A DNA stretch of 64,000 nucleotides from JBAXQQ01 sp037131695. GTDB lineage: Bacteria; Armatimonadota; Hebobacteria; CAIYQO01. Each line of letters opens with the position of its first letter. Position 1 is the stretch's first letter. Position numbers and translations under genes: made by a program. Under the pieces are notes generated by a model that ran no database searches, was not told where the DNA came from, and was given only the letters and a program-made list of their open reading frames with translations. Location: contig CAZWZF010000002.1 in assembly GCA_964638715.1 (NCBI GenBank), positions 62,001 through 126,000 on the forward strand. Reading direction: 5' to 3'. Shown in pieces: positions 1-9,609 of the stretch.

Positions 1-1
1 A

Positions 2-151
2 TGGGAATGGTGTGATGGCAATAGAACAATGGAAGAAATTATCGATTTATTCGCGATTAAATATCAATATACTTTTCATGAAGCAAGAGTAAGTGTTATT
101 TCTTATCTTAAAAAGCTGACAGAAAAAGGAATATTATTAATTTGCGAGTAA
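2..151 (+). CDS. C-terminal part of a PqqD-like (RiPP-recognition-element) protein, cut by window edge
   Basis: An open frame enters the window at base 2 and ends with TAA at 149-151. It encodes about 49 residues beginning WEWCDGNRTMEEI and ending in a helix-rich tail (SYLKKLTEKGILLICE). The W-x-W-C-D-G-x-R-T-xx-E-I pattern followed by a winged-helix-like ending is typical of the PqqD family. These small proteins or domains bind precursor peptides and present them to modifying enzymes such as radical SAM proteins. The start lies outside the window, so it could be a free PqqD or the C-terminal domain of a larger protein. It reads the same way as the exporter-like genes that start 43 bases later, so co-transcription is likely. 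Assignment rests on the short motif only. Confidence 0.7.
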   Translation, partial: WEWCDGNRTMEEIIDLFAIKYQYTFHEARVSVISYLKKLTEKGILLICE

Positions 152-194
152 TTAAATATATTAAAATCTCATATCTTTTTATCCGGGATGTTCA

Positions 195-1682
195 ATGAAG
201 ACAATAGATGTAAAAGATCAGCCAAAGCTGAGTTTGAACAGAACCTTTGAAATATGTCTTAACGGCATAAAATATCGGTTCTTCCGTTCCACGGTTACAA
301 TGCTTGTAATTGCAGTTGCGATCGCCTTTATGATGAATACTTTATGTGAAGGCATTAGCAAAAAAGCAGTGCAAACAGCAAGCCGTGAAGCTATTCGTCA
401 ACAACTTGCTGCAACACGATGGATGAATCGCTTATCCTCGCCAATCACACCTGAAAATCTGCTGATGGAACTCGCTAATACTAAAGATGATGATCCGCTG
501 ATAGGTGAAGTTCAAACAATGGGTGGATTAGATAAACAGCAGACAGATAATTATCGTCAATTCAGTAAAGATGCTGTTATATATCTAAACTTCTTTGATG
601 ATTTAAATTATGGTTATCGCCGAGTATTAGTAAGCGATGCGAATGGTGTAGGTATCTTTACCCGCTTAACTCCCGGTTCTGAAAACAAAAAACGTTTTGA
701 TGATAAAATCAAAACAATAAAAGCAGCCCGTTTGCCGCAAGATGAATTATTCGAGTCTGTTTTAAAAAGATGGAATCTTGATCAGCCAAGCTATAATGAA
801 ATTACTGAACAAATAATTGCAGGTTATAATAGAGGAATAGAAAATATAGAAAAAACTTCTCAAGGAAAGCCAATTGACGAATCTTTAAGTGATGCTTCTG
901 GTGCTTTCGGTGAAACTATTCGTAAAATAGGGTTTACCAGTTTTACTCCTGATGTTGGCAATATGGTAGCAGAACAGGCATTAAAACAAAAAGATACTCG
1001 TCGTATAGATGAAGCCATGTCGCTGAGCGGTGTCCGTCAGAAAATAGCAGTAAGAGTAAATAAACAACCTGGTGAAGTAAAAACATCAAATGTTTGGAAT
1101 AGCTTGCGCAGTTCAGGTGATGCTGCGTTCTTACTTAATGCAATGAAATTGGAAAATCTTGATGTAACAGGGTTATCAACTGAGCGAATTGTTGAATTAG
1201 CTAAATATAGACGTGATATTGAAATTAACGGTAAAGCTGCCCAGGCTTGTGTTGATGCTGGTGGTGGTTTAATGGGACTGGGTATTAGAATGACCTGGCT
1301 TATTATCGTTTCATTATTAGTATGCGCAGTAGGTATCAGCAACGCGATGCTAATGTCGGTAACTGAAAGATTCCGCGAAATAGCAACATTGAAATGTCTT
1401 GGAGCCTTGGATGGTTTTATCATGGCATTATTCGTTATGGAAGCTGGTATGTTAGGTTTAATCGGTGGTGCTATAGGTGCGGTAATTGGTAGTATTATCG
1501 GTTTTGGCCGTATGGCGGTATCTTTTGGAACTGTATTCACTGGCGCGTTCCCATGGCTGGCATGGGGAGAAGGATTCTTCTTCTCGTTGATTGTAGGTAT
1601 TATACTTGCAGCACTTGCTGGTGTATATCCTTCTTATATAGCGGCTCGTTTAGCTCCGATGGAAGCTATGCGAATTGAGTAA
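195..1682 (+). CDS. FtsX/MacB-type ABC transporter permease
   Basis: This 495-residue protein has the layout of MacB/LolC-type permeases. One membrane segment lies near residues 30-50, followed by a large extracytoplasmic domain of roughly 310 residues. Three more membrane segments fall at about 372-392, 415-440 and 455-485. The C-terminal FtsX core is recognisable from SVTERFREIATLKCLGA and the closing YPSYIAARLAPMEAMR. Such permeases do not translocate through the bilayer; they couple cytoplasmic ATP hydrolysis to movements of periplasmic domains, driving lipoprotein release, peptide or drug export, or cell-wall hydrolase control. The ATPase 33 bases downstream is the obvious partner. A GGGA sequence lies just before the ATG. 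The periplasmic domain resembles no family I can name, so the substrate is unknown. Confidence 0.88.
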   Translation: MKTIDVKDQPKLSLNRTFEICLNGIKYRFFRSTVTMLVIAVAIAFMMNTLCEGISKKAVQTASREAIRQQLAATRWMNRLSSPITPENLLMELANTKDDDPLIGEVQTMGGLDKQQTDNYRQFSKDAVIYLNFFDDLNYGYRRVLVSDANGVGIFTRLTPGSENKKRFDDKIKTIKAARLPQDELFESVLKRWNLDQPSYNEITEQIIAGYNRGIENIEKTSQGKPIDESLSDASGAFGETIRKIGFTSFTPDVGNMVAEQALKQKDTRRIDEAMSLSGVRQKIAVRVNKQPGEVKTSNVWNSLRSSGDAAFLLNAMKLENLDVTGLSTERIVELAKYRRDIEINGKAAQACVDAGGGLMGLGIRMTWLIIVSLLVCAVGISNAMLMSVTERFREIATLKCLGALDGFIMALFVMEAGMLGLIGGAIGAVIGSIIGFGRMAVSFGTVFTGAFPWLAWGEGFFFSLIVGIILAALAGVYPSYIAARLAPMEAMRIE

Positions 1683-1715
1683 TACTGGAATTATCTTAAA
1701 TGTGGGTTGAGAATT

Positions 1716-2519
1716 ATGAGCAATGATACTTTAAATTCGGTGTTTCAAGGTAATGAAGTCTCAAAAAACGAGAATTCATCCGAGAAGCAAAGGGTTATTA
1801 TCAGAACAGTTAATCTGCAAAAAACTTATCAAATGGGTGAAGTGCAAACTCATGCATTGCGAGGCGTTAACTGTGAAATTTATACTGGCGAATTTATCGC
1901 TATTATGGGACCTTCCGGTTCAGGTAAGTCAACATTTTTTAATATGGTTGGCGGTCTTGACAGTCCTACCAGCGGTCGCGTTTTTATTGATGAAGTTGAC
2001 GTTGCACAGTTGACTGCAGTAGAACTCGCATTCCTGCGCTGCAGGAAAATTGGTTATATCTTTCAACAATTTAATATGATTCAATATATGACTGCTCTTG
2101 AAAATGTAACAGCTCCAATGGCGTTTGCCGGGGTATCTCCAGACGAATCCCGCGTTCGCGGCATGTCTCTTTTAGAATTAGTCGGTTTGAAAGACAGGTG
2201 GTTCCACCGACCCATCGAAATGTCCGGTGGTCAGCAGCAGCGTGTTGCTATTGCGCGTGCAATGGCAAACCTTCCTACTATTTTACTCTGCGATGAACCT
2301 ACCGGTAACCTTGACCTTAAAACTGGTCGTGAGATTCTTGATATCCTTCAGCGTTTGAATAAAGAAAGAGGCGTAACCATTATATGCGCCACTCATGATA
2401 CGCGTATGCTTGACCTTTGCGACAGGTTAATCTGGATTCGAGATGGCCAGGTTGAAAGAGTTGCACGCCGCGACGAAGTAACAATTGAAGTTGCATCAAT
2501 TAACAATGAAACATTCTAA
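1716..2519 (+). CDS. ABC transporter ATPase, LolD/MacB family
   Basis: This nucleotide-binding subunit carries a Walker A motif (GPSGSGKS), a Q-loop (FQQFNM), the signature SGGQQQR, a Walker B (ILLCDEPTGNLD) and a switch His (ATHD). The TGNLD form of Walker B is characteristic of the LolD/MacB/FtsE branch that works with FtsX-type permeases. I start it at ATG 1716; a TTG at 1707 would add three residues with no better ribosome site. A tail of about 20 residues rich in charged amino acids follows the ATPase core. It sits between two FtsX-type permease genes and could energise either. A second, similar ATPase closes the cluster at 9610. Confidence 0.93.
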   Translation: MSNDTLNSVFQGNEVSKNENSSEKQRVIIRTVNLQKTYQMGEVQTHALRGVNCEIYTGEFIAIMGPSGSGKSTFFNMVGGLDSPTSGRVFIDEVDVAQLTAVELAFLRCRKIGYIFQQFNMIQYMTALENVTAPMAFAGVSPDESRVRGMSLLELVGLKDRWFHRPIEMSGGQQQRVAIARAMANLPTILLCDEPTGNLDLKTGREILDILQRLNKERGVTIICATHDTRMLDLCDRLIWIRDGQVERVARRDEVTIEVASINNETF

Positions 2520-2541
2520 CTTGTCAATCCAGTTGAGAAAT

Positions 2542-5500
2542 ATGACGGATTTTAAAATTATGAAAAAAACTATTATTTATCTTGCACTTGCTTTTAGTGC
2601 TTTCATGTTAAGTGCTGTTAACGCGCTTGCAGTCGGCAATCAATTTGCAATTGATACAGTGACTATTGCGGCAGGTCCTCATCGTTTAACAGGATCGCCG
2701 GAATATAATAAAGCTGCCGATTACATTAAATCGCGCTTAAAACAAATCGGTGTGCAAGTTGTTGAGCAGCCATATCCAACACTTAGCCTTACTGATCCAA
2801 AAGGTAAATGTTATTTACAGATTGAAGGACTTCCAGTAAATGGCAAATTTAAATTAGATCTTCAACCCATGCGGCCTGATGGAATTATTACTCCATCTAC
2901 TTTACCAGAGGGTATAACCGGTGAGATTGTCTATGCTGGCAATGGCGACCTGGAATCTTATGGGAAAAGCTCACCTGCCGGGAAAATTGTAGTTTTAAAT
3001 TATAATTCTGGTGCAGCATGGCTGCGCGCTTTCCGATTAGGTTCAAAAGCTGTTATTTTTGTTAAAGATGGTGTTTCGCAGTCATGGCAAAGTCATTATG
3101 TTGAATCGCAGGCTAATTTTCCAAGATATTATTACGAAGGGAATAAAAGTGATCTTCGCAATGGAATGAAGGTAACAATACACGCTGCCGTTAAATGGAA
3201 ATATGCTAAAGGTAGAAATATTTTTGCATTTATAAAAGGAAGCAATCCAGTATTTGAAGGCATCAAAAAGCCGGAAGTGTTGTTAATTAGCGCGAACCTT
3301 GATACCTGGGGTGAAGTTCCATTCCGTACTCCTGGAGCACGTGGTGCAGCGAATTGTGCATCCGTTCTTGCTTTGGCAGAGTTCTTTAAACAGAATCGAC
3401 CACGTAGAGATATTTTGCTGGCTTTCTTTGATGGGCAAAGCAACGGTCATATGGGGTCTGGCATGTTTTATCGTGCATTGGAAACTAAAGAAGACCTTGG
3501 GAAATTAGAAACACGTAAAAAATCATACGATAATGAAGTGAAGTTCAATAATAAAATGTTGGGAATATTGCAAAATACTGACCAGGCAGAAATGTTGAAT
3601 AATGCTTCAAAACTAAATGAATTAATTCGAAGAATGAGAGTAAAAGCACAGGAAAAAGTAGAATTAATTAATATTGATATTGAATTATGGAGGAAACAAG
3701 GATTATATTGGGAAAAATTATTCAGAAATCCGCTTACACATTCAAAAGTTACTAAAGAAGAAGAAGCTTATGTTGGTTCTATGTTAGAAGAAAATAAGAG
3801 GATGTGGGCAGACAAAGAAATAGAAAAAAAATCTTGGAACGATCTGCGAAAAATGTTAGCACATAATGATTGGAATGTGATTAAGAAAGACAGTAAAGTA
3901 GCAGATAGATTAGCAATAGTTGTAGATGATTTAATAAAAGATATCAGCTCCAGAGGTGTTGAATTAGATGACATTAATCAGCAGTTAATTGCTGACCAGC
4001 AATTGAATGGTTTAATTGGCAAATCCTGGATTTCATTACACACCTCTTTATTATTCGGTGACAATACTTCTCGTTGGGGGGTAATCATCGGCGGTGACTC
4101 TTCATTCCATAATAATACAAATAATGGCGATAATCCTGGATTATATGCTGGTATTCAAGGCACTTTAAAAACTGTTGTAGAAAACATGCAGAAAAAAGGT
4201 ATTAAAATACCGGACTTTGAAATGAATTCTGTAGATGGTGCCATCACTACAAAAATGTTTCAGGCATCTCCGCTTGTTCATAGCGGTGAAATCGCCGGGC
4301 ATTTAGGGGTATTCAATTTTGTATTCGGTACAATACAGGAAAACCTTGCCAGAGAAGGAACCCCGGACGATGTGATACCTTTATTAGATATTACAAAGAT
4401 ACAATCACAGCAATCGCAATTGGCATTATTATTGAAAGATGCGAATACAGACGAAGGTTTATCTCAAAATCGCAGTTTCTCACCTGACCAGTTTTATTAT
4501 GGTCCAAAGGTTGACAGCAGTGGGAAAATTGATGGTCCTACAATTACTGGTGTAACCCAAGGTTCATCTATGCCTACAAAACCGATGACGGGTGCTGTGG
4601 TATCAATTGCATTGCGTCCATTAACATTTGAATATAATTCGCACAAGATCCCGGCTTTCAATAATTATCAGGTATTTATGTCTGATATGAATTCAAACTT
4701 TTATGCTGGCCCCTTGCAGGCTGACCCAGCAAACAATTTGCATGACGGATTTGCAGTGACTTATGATGATGACAGCCAGGTAGAGTTTTATTCTGATTTA
4801 AGTTCATCAAAATTAGTTAAAACACGTTTGAACTTATATATGTGTAAGACTCAAGCTATTGTTGATGGCGAAATTAAGACGACAAATCGTACCGGTGCAA
4901 TTGTTCCAACTCCGCAAGTAGATGCAGGAGATACTACTGTATTGCAGGGTATGACTAATTCACCTTTGGACGTTTCTAAATCATACTTCGCTACTCAGGA
5001 TGGTGTTACATTCTGGTATTGTGAAAGAAGAATTGAAGATATTAAACTGTTTTTTAAGAATACTTTAGTATCATTAGTAAATGGGCCAGAATTGGCCTTT
5101 TTAGATAAATCTAATGAAATTAAGGTAATGGAGACTGATGAAAAAACAGGCAAAAAAATAGATATTTCAACATTGGCAAATGGTGATGGTATTTCATTAT
5201 TGCATCAATGGGAATTTCCAGCGTCGGCTCTTCGTTCAGCATCTGACATCTGGAGACTTAATGCATATCGATTAAGTATATTGCAAAATAGCGGTGTAAT
5301 GAACAACTCAATTGAAGAATTGCATGGCCGTTCTGAAGATTTGTGGAGATTAGCATCCAAAGAAGATGCAACTGTAGCGCAGCGTGAAGCCTTCGGAGTA
5401 TCTTCGTTCTTCGCTTCCCGTTCAGTTTATGAAGATACTAATAATTCACTGCAAGACCTGGTACGTGCAGTATTAATTCTGTTAGCTCTCGCGATTCCTT

Positions 5501-7545
5501 TTGCTTTTGCTTTAGAAAGATTGTTAATCGGTGCTACCAATATTTATCGCCAAATAAGCTGGTTTATCGTATTCTTCTTCTCAACATTTATTATACTCTG
5601 GTTGATTCACCCGGCATTTAAAGTATCAAACCAGCCGGTTGTTATCTTCCTTGCATTCGCGCTTATGTTATTGAGTGGTCTTGTAATTGTTATCATGATG
5701 CAAAAATTTGAGGCAGAGTTGAAAGTCCTTCAAGGAATGACGTCAACTGTGCATTCTGCAGATGTGTCGCGTTTCAGTACCATGATGGCTGCTATGAGCA
5801 TGGGTATATCAACAATGCGGCGCAGGCCTTTACGTACTGCTTTGACAGCATTAACAATTACATTGTTGACGTTTACGATTTTAAACTTTGCATCATTCGA
5901 TACTCAGACAGGTATTGTGACATTGTTCAGCGGGTCAGCTAAATATGCAGGTGTTTACTTGCACAAAGTTAATTGGGGAACCATTAACCCTGAAACAGCA
6001 GGCGTGATATCTGGACGTTGGGGCAATGATTCTACAATTGTACGAAGATATTGGATAGTACCAGATGCAACAACTCCAGGTGTTTTAATTACAAAACAGG
6101 ACGCCACTGTACCTAAACCCTTGAAAGGCGTTCTTGGAATTGATGCTAAAGAAATTGAAATGCGCGATGACTTGCAATTAGTCTTTGGTGATAATTTAAA
6201 ACAGGAAGACTTGAATAATGGTATATTTATTACTAAAGCTATGGCAGACCCAACAAATGGTTTAGGTGTAAATGTTGGTGATTATCTTATCGTTTCAGGA
6301 CAAAAACTGAAAGTATTGGGATTAATTGACCCCGCAGTTATTGCCCGTACTAAAGATATGGATAACAGCAGTATTTTACCGGTAGACTTTTCCGCAACAT
6401 CCAGCACACAACCAAATAACGCGCAACAGCAAAATCAAAATACCGGTTCTCAGGTATTGGCAGCACTTCAAAATTCCCAGGACTGGATTCCGCTGCCAAC
6501 TGACCAGGTGGTTGTTGTATCAAATGCTACAGCCTTAAAATTAGGCGCATCACTTCGTGCGGTTTGTATGTATACAAAGACTACTGATGAAGCAACAAAG
6601 ATTGCTGAAGATATGGCACGTATTCTACCGATGCCAGTTATTGCAACCCGACCTGATGGTGTTTACATTCACGTATTGGCACCTACAATGAAAGCAAGCG
6701 GTGTTAAAGATTTGTTCTTCCCGATTTTACTCGGAGCGATGGTCGTATTCGGTACTATGCTTGGTTCTGTTGCTGACCGCGAGAAAGAAATCTATACCTT
6801 CTCTGCTCTTGGCTTAGCTCCGGCTCACGTTGCTACCCTATTCTTTGCGGAGGCGCTGGTTTATGCCTTCATTGGAGGTATGGGAGGATATCTCCTTGCC
6901 CAATCCCTGATGAAGATATTGATGGTTCTGCGCGACTTTGGATTAGTAAGCGTACCTGAGATGAATTATTCATCATTGAATGCTATTGTCACAATTCTTA
7001 TTGTTATGTTAACAGTGCTTATTTCAGCAATTTATCCGGCATTCAAGGCATCACGTTCAGCTAACCCTGGCGTATTGCGCGCTTGGAAATCTCCTGTACC
7101 TGATGGCGATAATTTCCATATTGTTTTCCCATTCACTGTATCACAATATGACATCACCGGTGTTGTAAGTTTCTTGAAAGAACATTTCGAAAACTTCTCG
7201 GATACTGGTCTTGGTACATTTATGGCACAGGAAAGCAGTTTAATATTGGATGAAAGCAATCCGGGAATTAAATCAATTATCGCGTTAGCACCATTCGATC
7301 TTGGTGTTACTCAGACATTCGCACTACGCAGTACACCTTCAGAAATCCCTGGTATTGATGAAGTTATGATTGACCTGACACGTCTTTCTGGTCAACAGAA
7401 AGACTGGCAGCGATTGAATAAAGTACTGCTTGACGATTTACGCAAACAGTTCCTTATTTGGCGTGCATTACCTCAAGAAACTATGGAAATGTATCGACAG
7501 CAAACATTAGTAGCAATGAAAGAATATTCAGATAATAATAAATAA
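2542..7545 (+). CDS. Giant fusion: secreted M28-peptidase-like domain joined to an FtsX-type permease
   Basis: This protein of about 1667 residues begins with a signal peptide (KKTIIYLALAFSAFML then ALA). A protease-associated-like insert follows at roughly 115-215, then an M28 aminopeptidase-like fold at roughly 30-330. The metal-ligand positions are degenerate: the usual H-x-D appears as NLD, the Asp of GA-x-D-N-A as Asn (GAANCAS), and the Glu-Glu pair as Gln-Ser (FFDGQSNG), so catalysis looks lost. A long extracytoplasmic region with a coiled, charged insert at about 310-460 follows. Membrane segments lie near 973-996, 1007-1030, 1034-1056 and 1100-1120. A second periplasmic domain and three terminal membrane segments (about 1393-1500) end in YPAFKASRSANPG, a typical FtsX closing motif, before a cytoplasmic tail of about 165 residues. 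I chose ATG 2542 because a GAG ribosome-site-like sequence precedes it; ATG 2560 is also possible. An upstream in-frame ATG at 2485 would overlap the ATPase gene and spoil the signal peptide. Confidence 0.8.
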   Translation: MTDFKIMKKTIIYLALAFSAFMLSAVNALAVGNQFAIDTVTIAAGPHRLTGSPEYNKAADYIKSRLKQIGVQVVEQPYPTLSLTDPKGKCYLQIEGLPVNGKFKLDLQPMRPDGIITPSTLPEGITGEIVYAGNGDLESYGKSSPAGKIVVLNYNSGAAWLRAFRLGSKAVIFVKDGVSQSWQSHYVESQANFPRYYYEGNKSDLRNGMKVTIHAAVKWKYAKGRNIFAFIKGSNPVFEGIKKPEVLLISANLDTWGEVPFRTPGARGAANCASVLALAEFFKQNRPRRDILLAFFDGQSNGHMGSGMFYRALETKEDLGKLETRKKSYDNEVKFNNKMLGILQNTDQAEMLNNASKLNELIRRMRVKAQEKVELINIDIELWRKQGLYWEKLFRNPLTHSKVTKEEEAYVGSMLEENKRMWADKEIEKKSWNDLRKMLAHNDWNVIKKDSKVADRLAIVVDDLIKDISSRGVELDDINQQLIADQQLNGLIGKSWISLHTSLLFGDNTSRWGVIIGGDSSFHNNTNNGDNPGLYAGIQGTLKTVVENMQKKGIKIPDFEMNSVDGAITTKMFQASPLVHSGEIAGHLGVFNFVFGTIQENLAREGTPDDVIPLLDITKIQSQQSQLALLLKDANTDEGLSQNRSFSPDQFYYGPKVDSSGKIDGPTITGVTQGSSMPTKPMTGAVVSIALRPLTFEYNSHKIPAFNNYQVFMSDMNSNFYAGPLQADPANNLHDGFAVTYDDDSQVEFYSDLSSSKLVKTRLNLYMCKTQAIVDGEIKTTNRTGAIVPTPQVDAGDTTVLQGMTNSPLDVSKSYFATQDGVTFWYCERRIEDIKLFFKNTLVSLVNGPELAFLDKSNEIKVMETDEKTGKKIDISTLANGDGISLLHQWEFPASALRSASDIWRLNAYRLSILQNSGVMNNSIEELHGRSEDLWRLASKEDATVAQREAFGVSSFFASRSVYEDTNNSLQDLVRAVLILLALAIPFAFALERLLIGATNIYRQISWFIVFFFSTFIILWLIHPAFKVSNQPVVIFLAFALMLLSGLVIVIMMQKFEAELKVLQGMTSTVHSADVSRFSTMMAAMSMGISTMRRRPLRTALTALTITLLTFTILNFASFDTQTGIVTLFSGSAKYAGVYLHKVNWGTINPETAGVISGRWGNDSTIVRRYWIVPDATTPGVLITKQDATVPKPLKGVLGIDAKEIEMRDDLQLVFGDNLKQEDLNNGIFITKAMADPTNGLGVNVGDYLIVSGQKLKVLGLIDPAVIARTKDMDNSSILPVDFSATSSTQPNNAQQQNQNTGSQVLAALQNSQDWIPLPTDQVVVVSNATALKLGASLRAVCMYTKTTDEATKIAEDMARILPMPVIATRPDGVYIHVLAPTMKASGVKDLFFPILLGAMVVFGTMLGSVADREKEIYTFSALGLAPAHVATLFFAEALVYAFIGGMGGYLLAQSLMKILMVLRDFGLVSVPEMNYSSLNAIVTILIVMLTVLISAIYPAFKASRSANPGVLRAWKSPVPDGDNFHIVFPFTVSQYDITGVVSFLKEHFENFSDTGLGTFMAQESSLILDESNPGIKSIIALAPFDLGVTQTFALRSTPSEIPGIDEVMIDLTRLSGQQKDWQRLNKVLLDDLRKQFLIWRALPQETMEMYRQQTLVAMKEYSDNNK

Positions 7546-7573
7546 ATCATTTTAATTTATAACAGGTGAACTG

Positions 7574-9586
7574 ATGGCACAGGCAAACGAAAAAGTTAAT
7601 ATTCAGACAGAAAAAGTGGATAGCGAATTAGAGCAATTCCGCAATTTGATGTCGCCGCCGGATACTTTCGAGGACGGCTTTAACTGGAGAGCATTGGCGG
7701 GTGCATTATTTATCGCACTCATCATGGTACCCGGTGCAATTTATATGGGTTTGCTTGCAGGTAATGCAAGTATTGGACCAGCAGCGCAGTGGGTAACAGT
7801 TATTCTCTTCGTTGAAATTGCGCGTCGTGCCCAGCAACAATTAAAACAACAGGAAATCTATATTCTGTTTATTATGGCTGGTCTCGCAATGGGTGCGCCA
7901 TTTGGTGGTTTACTATGGAACCAGTTCTTTGTAAACAGTGATGCTGCCGCTGCAATTGGTATTACCACTCAATTGCCATGGTGGTTTGCGCCAAGTCCGG
8001 ATTCGCCATCGTATGCTGCTCGAACCTTTATGCATGCTGACTGGCTGCCGATATTAGGTATGATTACCTTTAACTTCATAGTTGGCAACCTGTCTTATAT
8101 TATTCTTGGATATGGACTTTTTAGAATCGCCAGTGATGTTGAAAAACTTCCATTCCCAATGGCACCGATTCAAGCACAAGGTATCCTGGCTCTTGCTGAG
8201 GATGCTGGAGATAAAGATAAACAGGAATCTGGAGAATCATGGCGGTGGAGAGTATTTTCAATTGGTGGTGCTTTAGGATTGGGATTTGGCGCAATTTATT
8301 ATTTGCTGCCGACTTTGACTGCTGCGCTCACCAATATGGCACCGTTATATATTTTCCCTATTCCATTTAAAGATTTAACATCGTTTACTAAATCATATTT
8401 GCCTGCTGTTCCAACTGGTATTAACTGGGATCTGGGATTGCCATTGTATGGTATGGTTATGCCATTCTTCGCAGTGTTAGGCAAATTCATAGGAATGGTA
8501 TTAACTGTAATTGCAAATCCAATTTTATATAAGTTTCATATATTGCAAACCTGGAAACCGGGTGATGATACCATTGTTACTTCATATTCAAATTATTTAG
8601 ACTTCTATTTTTCATTTTCGATTGGTTTGTTGTTATCAGTAGCAGCTTTTGGTTTCTTCCAGATTTACAAAAGTATGAAAAAGAAGAAACGTGAGGCTCA
8701 TCCTGCAGAAGTAGCAGACATTACGATTAAAGCAAAGCAGCGTGGCGATATTAAGCCTCTATTCATAATAGCAACATATTTTGTTGTTACGATGATATAT
8801 ATATTAGTATCAGGTGCTCTAATTGGATGGCATACTGGTGTTATGATAGTATTGATTTTCTTCGGATTCATCTATACTCCGATAATCAGTTATGTTAACG
8901 CAAGGTTAGAAGGCACAATAGGTCAGTCAATTGAAATTCCATTCATTCGTGATGCGGCATTCATTTTGTCTAATTTTCAGGGAATTAAAGTGTGGTTTCT
9001 ACCGATCCCGCAGAATAACTATGGTGGTATGACTGTTACATATCGTGTTTGCGAATTAACGGGTACGCGGTTTACCAGTTTATGGAAATCGCAGATTATT
9101 CTTTACCCTATCATTTTAGTTTCATCTTTCATGTATATGAACTTTATTTGGAGCCTTGCTCCGGTACCGTCGGCAGTTTACCCGTTTGCTAATAAAATGT
9201 GGGAATTGCAGGCAGCCCAGCAGTGTGTTATGTATTCTGCTACACTGGGCGAATATTCGAAGTTTCAGGATGCTTTCAGACCAGACTTCTTAGCATACGG
9301 GTTAAGTCTGGGTGGAATTATATTTGCTGGCTTCAGTGCAATTGGTTGGCCTATAATGCTGATGTATGGGATCGTGGGAAGTATTGGAGGTATGATGCAT
9401 GACATATTTCCGCAATTCCTGGGTGCAATGATTGGCAGATTCTATTTCCATAAAAAGATGGGATTAACCTGGCTGCAATATGTTCCTATTGTTACGGCCG
9501 GTTATTCATGCGGTGTGGGTCTTATTACAACCCTTGGTATTGGTATTACCTTTATGAATAAAGCTGTAATTCAGCTTAATTTCTAA
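7574..9586 (+). CDS. Large multispanning membrane protein, oligopeptide-transporter (OPT)-like
   Basis: This 670-residue protein has about 14 hydrophobic segments, starting after a soluble N-terminus of about 45 residues. The glycine-rich first segments (ALFIALIMVPGAIYMGLLAG) and the repeated inward loops with conserved Pro/Gly pairs (EKLPFPMAPIQAQG) recall the OPT/YSL oligopeptide transporter superfamily. The similarity is by eye and moderate. An AGGTGA ribosome site lies 5 bases before the ATG, and the gene sits 28 bases after the M28/FtsX fusion. Its place between two ABC components suggests a role in moving peptides or a peptide-derived compound across the cytoplasmic membrane, which is inference. 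It could instead be a member of an uncharacterised membrane family. Confidence 0.6.
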   Translation: MAQANEKVNIQTEKVDSELEQFRNLMSPPDTFEDGFNWRALAGALFIALIMVPGAIYMGLLAGNASIGPAAQWVTVILFVEIARRAQQQLKQQEIYILFIMAGLAMGAPFGGLLWNQFFVNSDAAAAIGITTQLPWWFAPSPDSPSYAARTFMHADWLPILGMITFNFIVGNLSYIILGYGLFRIASDVEKLPFPMAPIQAQGILALAEDAGDKDKQESGESWRWRVFSIGGALGLGFGAIYYLLPTLTAALTNMAPLYIFPIPFKDLTSFTKSYLPAVPTGINWDLGLPLYGMVMPFFAVLGKFIGMVLTVIANPILYKFHILQTWKPGDDTIVTSYSNYLDFYFSFSIGLLLSVAAFGFFQIYKSMKKKKREAHPAEVADITIKAKQRGDIKPLFIIATYFVVTMIYILVSGALIGWHTGVMIVLIFFGFIYTPIISYVNARLEGTIGQSIEIPFIRDAAFILSNFQGIKVWFLPIPQNNYGGMTVTYRVCELTGTRFTSLWKSQIILYPIILVSSFMYMNFIWSLAPVPSAVYPFANKMWELQAAQQCVMYSATLGEYSKFQDAFRPDFLAYGLSLGGIIFAGFSAIGWPIMLMYGIVGSIGGMMHDIFPQFLGAMIGRFYFHKKMGLTWLQYVPIVTAGYSCGVGLITTLGIGITFMNKAVIQLNF

Positions 9587-9609
9587 CGCTATAAAATCGG
9601 GAGAATACC

